NCBI RefSeq assembly: GCF_019578655.1 | Contig: NC_063262.1 | Span: 20,281,582-20,345,581, forward strand | Direction of reading: 5' to 3' | Source: Ricinus communis | Taxonomy: Eukaryota; Streptophyta; Magnoliopsida; Malpighiales; Euphorbiaceae | Length of the DNA stretch: 64,000 bases | Shown here: positions 38,901 through 50,305 of the stretch, piece by piece | Position numbering within the stretch: position 1 is the stretch's first letter | Layout: every line of letters starts with the position of its first letter | Position numbers and translations under genes: made by a program | The notes under the pieces: generated by a model | What the model was told of the DNA's origin: nothing | The model's database searches: none | Seen by the model: the letters and a program-made list of their open reading frames with translations, nothing else

Positions 38901-40210
38901 TGAGTTGCATCATGGTTAGGTTGGATTTTCTGAGTAGCCTTATGGATTCTTCAATTCCTTTTGATGGGTCATCAAGATTGATATTTAGTTCCTCAAATGT
39001 ACCTACAAGATCATTCACACAAATACTTTTTCCAAGATCAAGCTTGCTTGATTCATCAAATACAACGTTTATAGACTCTTTAACTACTAAAGTACGTTTG
39101 TTAAAGGCTCAATAAGCTTTGCTTGATGTGGAATAGCCAAGAAAGATTTCTATATCGGTTTTGGAGTCAAATTTACTAAGATTTTTCTTGGTGTTTAAAA
39201 TATAGCATTTGCATCTAAATACTTTAAAATATGAAACCTTAGGCTTTCTTTCATTCCAAAGCTCATAAGATGTTTTATTTACTAAAGGTCTTCTGAAAAC
39301 TCTATTTGCAACATAATAACTAGTGTTAATGGCTTCCACCCAAAAGTAAGAAGGAAGTTTATTTACATTGAGCATTGTTCTAGCTATTTTCACTAGTGTT
39401 CTATTTTTTCTCTCACATTTCATTTTGTTATGATGTCCTAAGAGATGAAAAATTGTAAGAAATGCCCTTGTTTTGCAAAGTGTTTCAAAGAAATCATTTT
39501 CAAATATTTTTTTGTGATCACTCTACCATTTTTCATTTTGAATACGTTTTGTAAAACTTTGGAAAACATTGAAAGGTTCATTCTTATAAGCAAGAAAATT
39601 AACTTAAGTAAATCTAGAGTAGTCATCAACGATAATAAATGCATATGAATTTCCACCCAAGCTAGTTACTCTAGTTGGTCCAAACAAATCCATATATTGT
39701 AGTTGGATTGATCTAGAGGTACTTATAATGTTCCTTTATTTGAATGATGATAGATATTGTTTCTCCATTTAATATGGTTCACAAGGTTTACCTTAGAAAG
39801 TCATTCATTAGTTCCTCCTTGGCTAACTTTTGTACAAGATCCATACTTGTATCTGCAAGTTTTTTATGCCATAGCCAAGATTTATTACTAATAGAGACAA
39901 AACACTTGAAAGATGGTTAATAATCTTGTGTATGTCAATTGAGTTAGTATCGTCACTTCTTTCTCCCATGAATACTATTTTATCAACCACTAGAGTGTTG
40001 ACATAGCATCTATTGAAGTCAAAAGTGACTTTATTACCTTTGTCACATAATTGACTTACACTTAATAAACTGTGTCTTAAACCATCAACTAGGAAAACAT
40101 TATTTACAATGGATTGTCCATTCTTACCAATAGAACCAATACCAATTATTTTACTATTGACATCATTACCAAATATGACTTTGCCTCTAACTTTTGATAT
40201 TAACAAAGAG
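38901..40210 (-). pseudogene. Copia protease and integrase, disrupted
   Basis: Protease to integrase: the open stretch 39823-40206 contains VFLVDGLRHSLLSVSQLCDKG, the typical copia protease/GAG-pre-integrase junction. Integrase remnants near 39440-39656 are out of frame. The integrase C-terminal part, with RTMLNVNKLPSYFWVEAINTS and YELWNERKPKVSYFKVFRC, is open at 39109-39423. Frameshifts separate each part. Confidence 0.8.
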
Positions 40211-42223
40211 GCTCTTGTTTTCTGTTATGTGCCTTAAACATCCACTCTCAACATGCCAAAGATTTGTGCTTGTGGGCTTAAGACACACCTACAAGAAAAA
40301 GTCAATTCACTTGGTTTTAGGCACCTAAACAAGATTGGATTCTTAGGAGTTAACTTTGAAAGTGTCATCATGAAGAGGTGCATCTTCCTTATTTGCATTT
40401 AACATAGATATGTCCAACTTTCATGCAATAGTGGAAAGCAACCTTTGAATTAGGAGGAGTGTGAGGTCATTTACCATTTTTGCTTGAGGCTTGGACCTCA
40501 AAGTATTCACTTTGTTATTGCACATGCATAAGCAAGATTTTTATTGACTTTTGATTGCTTATACATGTATGCATGTTTTGTTCCTTTAGGCTTAGTCTTT
40601 AAAAATTATGATGCCATTCCTTTATTCTTTTAAATAGGAGGCTTGGTATGTTCTTTGGCCTTTGAAGTTCCTTTAGGAGTTCTTTTAACTTTCAAAGATT
40701 GAGTGGCCTTTACGAATGTTATTGTGTGAGATGTTGGAGATGTGGATAAGAAAGCTCGATTAAATCCAAGTCCATGTCTCATAAAAGGTAGCTTTTAAGA
40801 TACAACTAATGTATCAAGAGACTTATTCCCTTTGTGAAATTTGAAAATTGAATTCTTAAGCTCCTCAACTTTGTTTTTCAATAAATTATTCTCTCTAAAA
40901 AGCTTTTCTTTAAAAACTTCATCCAATGATTTTCTTAAGTCCTTGTTGAATGTTTTAAGACTTGTAATTTCTTTTTTTGAAATCTCAAGATGTTTTTCTA
41001 AATTGGAACCTTTATATTTATAAAAATTTAATTTTGATAACATGTTTTTGTAATAGCTCATCCTGATCATCCAATACATCATCAACAAAAGAACGAGCAG
41101 ATGAATAAGAAGACGATGAATTAAAAGAATGAAAAGTAGAGCTTATCTCATGTGTGTACTCCATGTTGGCCATGAAATAAAAGTTGGCCTTTTCATCTTA
41201 ATCATTTTCCACGTTGGAGGTTGAGGATGAATCACTCCAAGTAGCCTTCTAGTCATTTTTATTTTCTTTGTCTCCTTACTTTCTCTTTAAGTATTTAGGA
41301 CAATTTGGTTTCAAGTGTCCTTGCTTTCCACATTCATAGCAAGTAACATCATCCTTTTTGTCCTTGCTTGGTCTTAGCTTAGACAAAGATTTCTTGTTTA
41401 TAAAAAGCTTGTTGCTCCTTTTTCTTTTGGCCTCTAGAATCCTCTTGACATGTTTGGTGATTACGGCCACATCATTGCTTTCATTTTGAGCTTTTTCTTG
41501 GTCTTTATTATTACTTGGATATCATTTGCATCTTGAGCTCTTGTGCTAATCTTAAGTGTTAGAGCCTTCTTCTTCCCACCATCTCTATCAAACTCATCCT
41601 TGACTAGAGACATCTCATAGGTTATAAGTTTACCTATGACAACATATGTTGGAGTCTTCTCAAGGTCTTCATTTGCTTCTTTTATGCTAGCCACTCTAGC
41701 ACCATACTTATCCAAAGGAAGACTCTTAAGAATTTTATTATTAATATCCACAAGCTCATAATGCCTTATTGATAATGTTTAGTAGTCTATTTGTCATGTC
41801 AGTGATAGAATTACTTGGCTTCATCTTGAACATTTCATATTTTTGTGATGTATATTTGGATCTTTCTTGACTTAACTTGTTTTGTGCCTTCATGATAGTT
41901 CTCCAAGATAGTCCAAATCTAATGAGCCGTAGTGTAATGTTGGACTATCCAACACTCTTTCTAGATAGACAACTCACAAGCATGGGCATAACTTGTTTAA
42001 TTTTGTGGTTTTGTTTCTTGTGAGCATCAATCCATTCTTCTCTAGAAAGAACCCTTTCTTTCACCATTTCTCATCTCAGTGGGAGCCTTCCATTCATTCA
42101 CTATATAATCTCACACCTCAATTTCATATGAATCTAAATAGATTTCCGTTCGAATTTTTAAAAAGTATAATAAGATCCATCAAAGTATGGCTTGAGATGT
42201 TGAGCTCCTTCATTGGTTGCCAT
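40211..42223 (-). pseudogene. Copia gag with zinc knuckle, disrupted
   Basis: ATG at 42221-42223, about 45 bp from the PBS, starts MATNEGAQHLKPYFDGSYYT, a SIRE-type gag start. Further parts are open at 41461-41751 (KILKSLPLDKYGARVASIKE). A CCHC zinc knuckle CYECGKQGHLKPNCP lies at 41276-41470, followed by a Lys/Glu-rich coiled region at 40795-41088. Several stops. Confidence 0.8.
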
Positions 42224-42265
42224 TGATTTTTACACTCGCAATGAAGCTTGAAAATAAATGATTAA

Positions 42266-42277
42266 GCTCTTATACGA
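42266..42277 (-). other. Primer-binding site of copia element
   Basis: Minus strand TCGTATAAGAGC resembles TGGTATCAGAGC, complementary to initiator tRNA-Met, with three changes. It lies a few bases from the LTR edge at 42283. Confidence 0.6.
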
Positions 42278-42282
42278 CTCGT

Positions 42283-43429
42283 TGTCCCTTAGAACCAAGA
42301 AGGAAGGATTGAATTGGTGACTCCAAATCGCAAAAAAATAGATGAAGTGCAAGTTTTAGAGTCATACAAGGAATCAAACAAGTAAAGGATAAAGAGTAAG
42401 GGTTAAGAAGATTGAGACAAGACATTTATAGTGGTTTGGCAACAATCCTCTCTACGTCAACTCCTTAAGATCATACTTGAGTATTTTACTATAATCAACA
42501 CTTGATTAAACCTTTGAATTTTACAAGCTCACCTAACAACTTGGTGTTTTAATAGGCTAACACCGAACCTCTTCCCTTAGTGTGTCAATCCCTCACTAAG
42601 TCCCTTTACCCTTGAGTTTTAATGGGAACTCAATATCCAATTTCTTGTATTTTTATTAATACCTAGGCTCACACACAAAATTTCACAACAACATACAAGC
42701 TCTTTCTACCTTTACAAGGTTGACTATATAAAAAATTAATAAGGAAAAGATGTGAAATGAATAGCAATGAATTTGACACTTTTGAAGTTGTTGATCATTC
42801 ATAACTATCTCTTAGAGGGGGTGTTTATACCCTCTAACAACCAAATAGACATTACAAATAGGTACATAGCCAAATCTTTGCTTCTAGCTCAAGATAGTGC
42901 ATTGAATACACTGTCAAAGTCGCTACACCTTAATCTTGGTCACAACTGACTTTTTGGGGTCGCAAAACTTAAAATGGCAACTGCTATAATCCACGTGGCA
43001 CTCCATGATTTGCTATATTAGAAGGAACCATTTGTATTTTTCTTTGAGGTTTATGCAAATCGCGTTTATGAAACTTAAGGTGTAGGCGTGATACCTACTG
43101 CCTTCTCAAAATTGAGCTTTGTAGGCGCGACCCAATTGCTCTTGATCGCGAAACCAATACCCTCTAAAATCTTATTTTTGCAGTTGTTATCCTTTGCTTA
43201 CAATTGCGATATGCTCATTTACTCTAATAGTCAAGTAGATTATGCAATTATGTTTGAGACATGCTTGTGGCGATCATAATTTATAAGGCAATTTTGGTAA
43301 CTTGAGTTGATTAGACCCAACAATGAACCTTTATAAAGAACACTTAAAACCAAGGTTAAATGCACTCAATTTTAATTGCCAAGGTCAAAATCAAAGGTGC
43401 CTTGAGTCATTAAAGGACTTAGGCTAACA
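42283..43429 (-). repeat. 5' LTR of copia element
   Basis: 1147 bp; TG/CA-bounded on the minus strand (TGTTAGCC at 43429). Clear full-length match to 35436-36634 but with many substitutions, so the insertion is not recent. Confidence 0.85.
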
Positions 43430-44170
43430 AGGAAAAATAGTAAAAAGATAAAAATAAGAAGAATGAGGAAAGTAGATCGAGGATATATAAAGATTGGTGG
43501 TGATTATGCTTTAACAAGAATAGATAGGAAAGGGTATTAGATTATAATATTAATGTTTCTTCTTTTCTTGAGGATTTGATCGATCAGAATCGTGCTAAGG
43601 ATGCAATTGATGGAGTAACAATGAGTTACTTAAGCTGGAATGTCTAAGGACTAAGGTAATCCCTAAAAGTTTTGCTCCTTGATTAAAATAGTTAGAGCAC
43701 ATTGCTCGAGTATTATATTCTTAGTGGAAATAAGGCTCACACAATTAAGTTTTGCTTCTATTTATAATTCTTATATGGTTGATAGTAATGGTCGTTTAGG
43801 TGTGCTTAAGTTGATGTGTAAAGATATATTGAGCTTGAGACTAAATCGCATTTGGAGCACTTTATTAATTTTAGTTAGTGATCCAATTAATGGGTTGAAT
43901 TAGTGGAAAGGAACTAGGTTTATGGTTAGCCAAAATTAAAGATAAGTGAAAATCGTCAAAATTACTTGATGAGATGCTCTAAAGTATTATATGCCTTAGG
44001 TTTGTTGTAGTGACTTCAATAAAATAATACAACCTAATGAAAAGGAAGGTAGGAGGCCAAACCAATAATGACATATGATGATATTTATTGAGGTGATTGA
44101 GAAGCATAACTTGGTTAATTTGGGCTTCATGGGTTTTTAATTCACATGGGATAATGGTCGAGCATCATGT
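43430..44170 (+). pseudogene. L1-type LINE ORF2 endonuclease domain, disrupted and truncated
   Basis: After a basic leader, the frame reads LSWNV-GLR near 43630-43650, then IVRAHCSSIIFLVEIRLTQ (open 43679-43903), the start of an apurinic-type endonuclease/exonuclease/phosphatase domain. A LGFMGF-FTWDNGRA block near 44120-44165 follows, as in the later part of that domain. The plus-strand LINE is then cut by minus-strand Tat RT at about 44170. With ORF1 at 34200-35435 this forms one LINE interrupted by the copia element. Confidence 0.7.
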
Positions 44171-44750
44171 CATGAAACAAGGTAGTGGCTGCTCTCTGAT
44201 AAGTTCCCCTCGCGTTCTTTATTCCAAAAGGCATAACCTTGTAGCAATATGTCCCTCACTCGGTGATGAACAATGTCTTCAGCTTGTCCACTATTGCCAT
44301 CATAATTTGATTATATCCAGAGAACCCGTTCATAAAGGAGTACATTACGTTTGAAGCAGCGCTATCGACTATCACATTTATGTGAGGTAGAGGAAAGGCG
44401 TCCTTCGAGCATGCTTTGTTCAAGTCCCAATAGTCCATACACATTCGAACCTTACCATCCTTCTTCAGGACTAGAACAATGTTCGCCAACCATTCAGGGT
44501 AGTTAACCATATCGAGAAAATTGGCTTTAACCTGCTTAGCAACCTCCTTTGATATCTTCTCTCCCCATTCTAACCTTAGTATTCTCATCTTCTGTTTAAC
44601 CAGCTTGATGTGCGAATGAGTTAGGATATAGTGCTTTGTTGTTTTCCTGTCTAGACCTGGCATGTCGTCGTATGACTAAGCAAATACTTCCTTTCTTTTT
44701 TCTATTATTTTTTTAATTTTCTCTTTTCCTCAAGCGTTATATTGTGAGTT
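44171..44750 (-). pseudogene. Tat-lineage RT, N-terminal half
   Basis: Open stretch 44256-44663: YPEWLANIVLVLKKDGKVRM, then DLNKACSKDAFPLPHINVIVD, then MNGFSGYNQIMM. These are the RT fingers/palm motifs with Tat-type wording. In another frame MPFGIKNARGTYQRA and TTLFHDMM follow, to about 44170. The YxDD box and all later domains are absent. Confidence 0.85.
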
Positions 44751-45929
44751 ATCAAACATTTCGTAGAATTGCATCTGTGCCTAAATTAAATGAATCAATT
44801 TGTATAGAATTAATGTTAAACATGCACATGTCATGATTATCAAAATGCACACTACCATTAGGAAAATAATCATATAAGTAAGCAAAGTCATTCATATCAT
44901 TATTCTTAAAAAGAAAAAGAAACATCATCCTCATAAATGTCAGACGTTATTACATCATTGTCATAAAATACATCAATGATATTATTTTCAATTAGAGCAG
45001 GTAGAATCTCTTAACTTATCTTTTCGACTGAGTGGCAGGCTTTTCCAGCTTCAACTCTTCCATCTTGGTGGTGACCTTCTCACGGACTTCCTTGATACTC
45101 AATTTGATCATCCTCTCGATGATCAAGTTCTTGAAAATCTCGAACCTAGGTACCTTAGTCTCAACTACAAGAACAGGTTCAGGTTCGCCAGATAGGGCTT
45201 GAAATCATGGAAAAAAAATGCCTTTTAGAGTCTTGCCCCCCGGTTTGCCCTCATTTTCTTCCTTAGAATACCCCAAACATTACCGAGTGTTCTGACCTTT
45301 GAAGTTCAATAGCTCCGCAACACCCTACTGATTCTTCTCCAACCCATTCCATGCATGAAGTTCCTTTTTTTGAACATGCTAGCTACTTTAGGATCCATGC
45401 AGTCCTTATAAAGAATAACAACTTGGAATCTAGTAGGGGCATCCACTTCTTTGATAGCTTCCTAGATTGCTAAGATCACCTTACCACCTTCGACATAGAT
45501 GGTGACTATCTCGTCTTCGTGAAAGAATTTTACCTTTTGAAGTATAGTAGAAGGGACTGCTCTTATGGCATGGAACCATGGCCTTCCCAATGATAGTGCA
45601 AAAGTCACTGGGATGTCCAGGACAGTGAACTCCACCAAGGATTCAATTGGACCCGTCTTCACCAGTGCTGAAAATGTCCCTTCTACATCCCTTTTAGTCT
45701 CGTCATAGGCCCTTATGACCATGTCTGATGGTTTTTGGTCCTTTGCAGTTATCCTAGTTTAGGGAGTATGTAAGATGGACATACATTGATGGTTGACCCG
45801 TCATCAACCATCACATATGTGGTTCTTTTTCCTTTCACCTCTACTACTTTGTAGAGGGCCTTATTGTGCTCCCTTTCCTTAAGCGGTAGGTCCTCATCTG
45901 AGAAGGTGATCATCCTGGTAGTCTTGTCA
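44751..45929 (-). pseudogene. Tat-lineage protease and linker
   Basis: Open stretch 45462-45722 with FTVLDIPVTFALSLGRPWFHAIRAVPST, the C-terminal retropepsin block of Tat/Ogre elements. Upstream (45740-45929), broken frames contain KALYKVVEVKGKRTTYVM and VDDGST, matching the protease active-site loop with DDGS in place of D(S/T)G. The remainder to 44751 is protease-RT linker with stops. Confidence 0.7.
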
Positions 45930-45934
45930 ATTAC

Positions 45935-47331
45935 TGATGTGAGCTAAACATGACTAACAATCTACAAGCAAGTGCACCTATCATATGTAATCTAGCTATG
46001 GCAAGTATCAATGTTGTATTCCATAGGAACTGAGAAGCTACTGCTACTATGTTATTCCTATTATCTAACCGTTCAAAAGAAGGTGAAGATCATTAACTAA
46101 AATGATTAAGAATGCAAATGAAAACTAAATTTTAATAAAGAGAATGAAAGCTTGAAAAAGACAATGAAATGAGTTAACCCAATTGGGGATCTCTTTAGCT
46201 AGCCGGCTTAAAGCAATAATTTATGAATTGATTACTTAAGAATTGCGGTCTGTGGATAATTTCTTAAATGAATTAACCTCTCTCTCGAGTTAACGAATTT
46301 CTAATCCTAAAGATATAAAGTTGGAATCTCTTCTTAATAATTGATATTAGAATAGCATTAATCTTTAAATTACCACTAATAAGAATGTCTAGTTCTTATT
46401 CTAGTAAGTTATTACACTTATCTCTAAGATGCACATCACTTAATCATACAAGCAGTTCTCCAAACTCAATTGAATTTTTCAATTACAAAGGAGCTCTCAA
46501 ATTGATTCAACAATGAAGAAGAAACAATAGATTTTATTATACTTGAATGAAAGCTACAATCTTAAGTCAACAATTCAATCAATTAAGCATAAAACAAGCC
46601 TAGCATAGCTAAAGATCACCCCCAATAGGTTTAATAAGATTAGTTACACATGTTCATGATTAAAATAATACAAGAATCAAATACAAAATAAACAAGAATC
46701 AAAAAGAACATATACCCCCTTTTCATAAATGGTGGAAATACTATCCCCTCTTGAATAACTCTGAATCCAATCTCTATGGCTCAAGATCTCCTTCTTCTTT
46801 CCTTTGAATCTTCAATCCAATCCTCAAGAATAGCTATCTAGATGAAGTTGAAGTGGAATTCATCTCCTTTTCTTTTAAATCAAGCTTCGGGATCCAACAC
46901 AACTTGGATTTGGTCCGTGCTGATCAGCACTGCTTGGATCCATCCCGTGTTGGGCTAAAATTGTACATCTAGCCTTCTTTCAGCACGACTTGGATTTGGG
47001 CCGTGATGCTTAGCACGGGCAATGCTCCTAGGCCATGTTACTCTCGGGAACCATATTTCTCGCCATGGGTAAGGAATTTCAGCACGCCCTCTGACCCTAA
47101 TCGTGCTTCTCAGCACGGGTGTATTGGCAAGTATGTTGAACAATCTAACGCGCTCGATTCGTCCGTTTCTTCCCGATTTTAGTCTGATTTCTCTCTAAAT
47201 TTGATAATGTACCTAGAAAAACATTGAGATACAAAGGAAACTAAAATAGGGTGATTAATACAAAAACACATAATTTACCGTAAAACAACTTAAAATCAAG
47301 CATGCGAATATGTGTAATATCAAGGATATCA
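45935..47331. repeat. Solo LTR with 5-bp target duplication ATTAC
   Basis: TGATGTGAGC... to ...GGATATCA, 1397 bp, flanked by ATTAC at 45930-45934 and 47332-47336. No internal coding. It contains several CAGCACGG/ACTTGGATTTGG(G/T)CCGTG-type repeats (46898-47120) like the ACACGGGC motifs of the LTR at 11373-12744, so the two may be related, in opposite orientation (this one probably minus). Removing it restores the host protease reading frame. Confidence 0.85.
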
Positions 47332-47336
47332 ATTAC

Positions 47337-49450
47337 CGTTTTGATCATCTCCTCAATAGTAGTTATTGTGTTGACACTTATACCAAATAAGGCTTGGATC
47401 AGAGCCTTTCTGCGGTCTGATGAATGTATCAGTAGTTCCTAGAAATGAGCTGTCTTTTTCTTCTTCCTACACCATTCTAGCAACACGACATCTCCATCTT
47501 CAGGTGCTTGCTTCTCTTGTTTTAGCTCTTGTACCTCGGCTTCCTTACCCTTACCCGCTGGCTCAGTCTCGCAGTCGGTGTCTGTCTAGATGTCCTTGGC
47601 CTCGGCATCTTGAACCTCACTCTCAAACCAGATGTCGATAGTCATCACCAACTTCTTTTCCCCCCTCATTCCAGACCTCTAAGAGACAAGCCTCACAAGC
47701 AGCTTGATCGTCATATGATCCCCAACCACTCAGCACGATATCCTCGATCTGAATACAGCTAAGGATGGCCTCAAATATCTAACCTTGAAGTCATATTTGC
47801 TTGGGGGCTGCCCAAGCAAGTCTTCATACTCATACCGAGAAAGTTGCTTAACCTTCCATTTTCTAGTGTCGATAAAGTCCTGGACCTCGTGCTTGAGACG
47901 GTTGCAATGATTAATCACATTCCTAAAAGCCTAATGCACAATACTGATCATTGTAAAGCTTAGGACTATCTTTCGGTGATTGGGGCTTAAGCTTCTCGCT
48001 CCATTTTAGGTGTCGAAGCACTACAGATAGTGGTGCCCCCAACTTGGTGAAGGTTCTTTGTGGACTATTTGGCTCAACTGCTGGCTCGGTTTGGGGTAGG
48101 TCTATGAAGGAGTTCATGATTTCTTCTTAGTTGAAGTCTAGGTTGATCTTGGACACTTAGTTCAGGAGTGGTGTGATGTTGTAACATGGTAGGGGGTTCC
48201 TTCTAGTGCTGGGTTAATATGGGTTAGTGAGCTTTCTGGCATCGATGAGATCTTGGATTTCATGCTTTGGTCAGATGCAGTTATTGGAGTGGTGGCCAAG
48301 TGCTTGGTGGAATTTGCAGTAAGTGTTAGGCTTGTATCCAAGTGTGTTTGGGTTCAATGGGTTCTTTAGGGTGATAGGTTGGAGCATGCAATTTTGAAGC
48401 AGTCTCTCAAGATCTTAGAGAGCAGTTGCTTGAAGTTAGAAAACTTCCTCGGTTGCTGCATAACATTCACATCCAGGGTTCATCATCTGTGACCTTTCAA
48501 CACATCTAGGAAGAACATTTCAGACCACCATGCGAATCTGATCCTTTTCAGAGGGCTTGTTCTTCATCAGGCTAGCCTTATTCCTCCATCTAGTTAAGAA
48601 ATCAAAAGACTCATTTGGCTTCTGCTTAGTTGATTCGAGATCCCTGATTGACACTTCCAAATGAGTATTGTAGTCGTACTGCTTAACAAAGGAATTGCAG
48701 AAATCACGCCACTCAGCTTTGGCGAATTTCTTCAGACTTATGTACCAGTTGACCGCGGGCCCTTCTAGTGACAGCACAAATAGCTTAACAATTTGTGTCC
48801 TACTTAGCTGAGTAGTTCCCATGTTCATCACAAACTGCTTTGGATGAACTTTCGAGTCACTACTCCCGTTAAACTTGTTCATCTCAAGCATCCTAAACTT
48901 TGTAAGCAGCTTGTCTTTCCTTGTCAAAACCAGCTCTTCGAAATCATAGGTTGGGTCCAAACCTTTGATTCCAGCATACCTTACATCTTATCAAGTTGGG
49001 CACTCAGTCAACTCATAGCTTTGTTGGTGGCAAGAGAAGTCTCCATCTTAGCCTAGTCAAGCATGAATTTATTGAATCCCAAAAGTTTTGGGCACTCCCT
49101 CACTAGGTTGGGTCCTCAACATTATGGCATTAGGCCTTGATAGTAGTAGTAGCGAAAGAATCTTAATGGCAACCACACCCCAATAGTAATTGGCCCTGGA
49201 GCAATAGTGAGGCTTAGTCTGCAGCCATCCCAGCTAGGAGTTGTTGAAGTTCCTCCCGAATCACACTCCTCAAGTCTTTGATTACAACATTCTTAAGGGT
49301 CTCGACGTCCTATTCATTAGCTCTTTCGTTGGTCATCTCTTTTTAGCATCTCGGTCTTTCTAGATGCTCTAACACAGTTCTGATTCTTAGAGAAATGGAC
49401 TATGTCTAACCTTTCATTATCTTATCTCTTCCAACCCATGGGAGAGTGTA
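47337..49450 (-). pseudogene. Tat-lineage gag, disrupted
   Basis: Open stretch 48520-48960 holds a retrotransposon gag domain (LSLEGPAVNWYISLKKFAKAEW, FCNSFVKQYDYNT, SFDFLTRWRNKAS). Further on, 47730-47918 contains the NHCNRLKHEVQDFIDTRKW block typical of Tat/Ogre gag C-termini. Stops and shifts separate them. Confidence 0.8.
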
Positions 49451-50280
49451 TATGGCTGAGAAAAAGGTTAATATGATGCATGTAATGTATGGGATGTATT
49501 ATGTGCTATGCATATGAACAAAAGAGAAAAGGTTAACATACAAAGTAATATACAATTCATCCTTCTAACCTTATTACTCCCGCACACGGTTCTTAATGAG
49601 TCTTTTTTCCCTAGGATTTTTGGCTTGGGCTTTCCATCAATAGGGGATAATAGGTCCGACGAGCATGCCATAAGCTCTCAAAGCGGATTAAAATAAATAA
49701 GGTGATGTTTCTTAGTGTAATAATAAAAGTCTGCATATTTTAGGCCTAGAGACTAGTTCGCATTTGGCCAAGGTTTCAATGCTTGGGCTTAAAACACTTA
49801 CAAGGAAGAACATCTCACATAGCAAGCAACAGGGTTCCTAGGGGAGATTTATTACGGTCATTGCCATGAGTTGAGTCTTGGGTAAGAATAAAAGGCTCCC
49901 ACAAGCAAAAGGTATCCTTTCTTGGCTAGTCTCCCCACTCAAGGGTCCATGCGACAAAGAAAATACACTATTTACTTGTGAGTGATGGTAGCCAGTGTTG
50001 CAATTCTAAAATTCGAGTGGAACCAAAGAACCGCTAGTCGACACCATTAGGGCTATAAGGACCAATGTGTATAGTGTGTGAAAGTGTAATGATACAAGAA
50101 TAATTTATTAAATAATAAAATTAATGCCAAACATACACTGAAATCAACTTCTCTTATCTCTAGTGGAGTTACCACTATAGGCGGCGGTTTCCGGAGCACA
50201 CCCAAGTGTCTTTAACGACTATGGCATTGTAAGGCTTTTCAACCTAATCAGGAACACACTAACTAGTCACTAAGACTAGC

Positions 50281-50299
50281 AGAGAGATGGGAGTCGCCA
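50281..50299 (-). other. Primer-binding site of inner Tat element
   Basis: Minus strand TGGCGACTCCCATCTCTCT, the tRNA-Arg-type PBS used by Ogre/Tat elements, six bases from the LTR edge. Confidence 0.7.
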
Positions 50300-50305
50300 C
50301 TCGGG

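Larger units (their letters stand above)
35436..43429 (-). mobile_element. SIRE/Maximus-type Ty1/copia element with both LTRs
   Basis: LTRs at 42283-43429 (5') and 35436-36634 (3'), PBS at 42266-42277, PPT at 36635-36650. Internal minus-strand remnants come in the order gag, protease, integrase, RT, RNase H, which is the copia order. RT wording such as HLAFVS-like and ESW-IAMQ-like, and the gag start, resemble the SIRE/Maximus lineage; no env-like ORF is seen. Numerous stops mean it is inactive. It sits inside a LINE. Flanking 5-mers (AACAT, AGGAA) do not match. Confidence 0.85.

Noticed and set aside
35431..43434. Target site duplication for the copia element
   Set aside because: Flanking 5-mers AACAT and AGGAA differ at most positions; I could not shift the ends to obtain a match.
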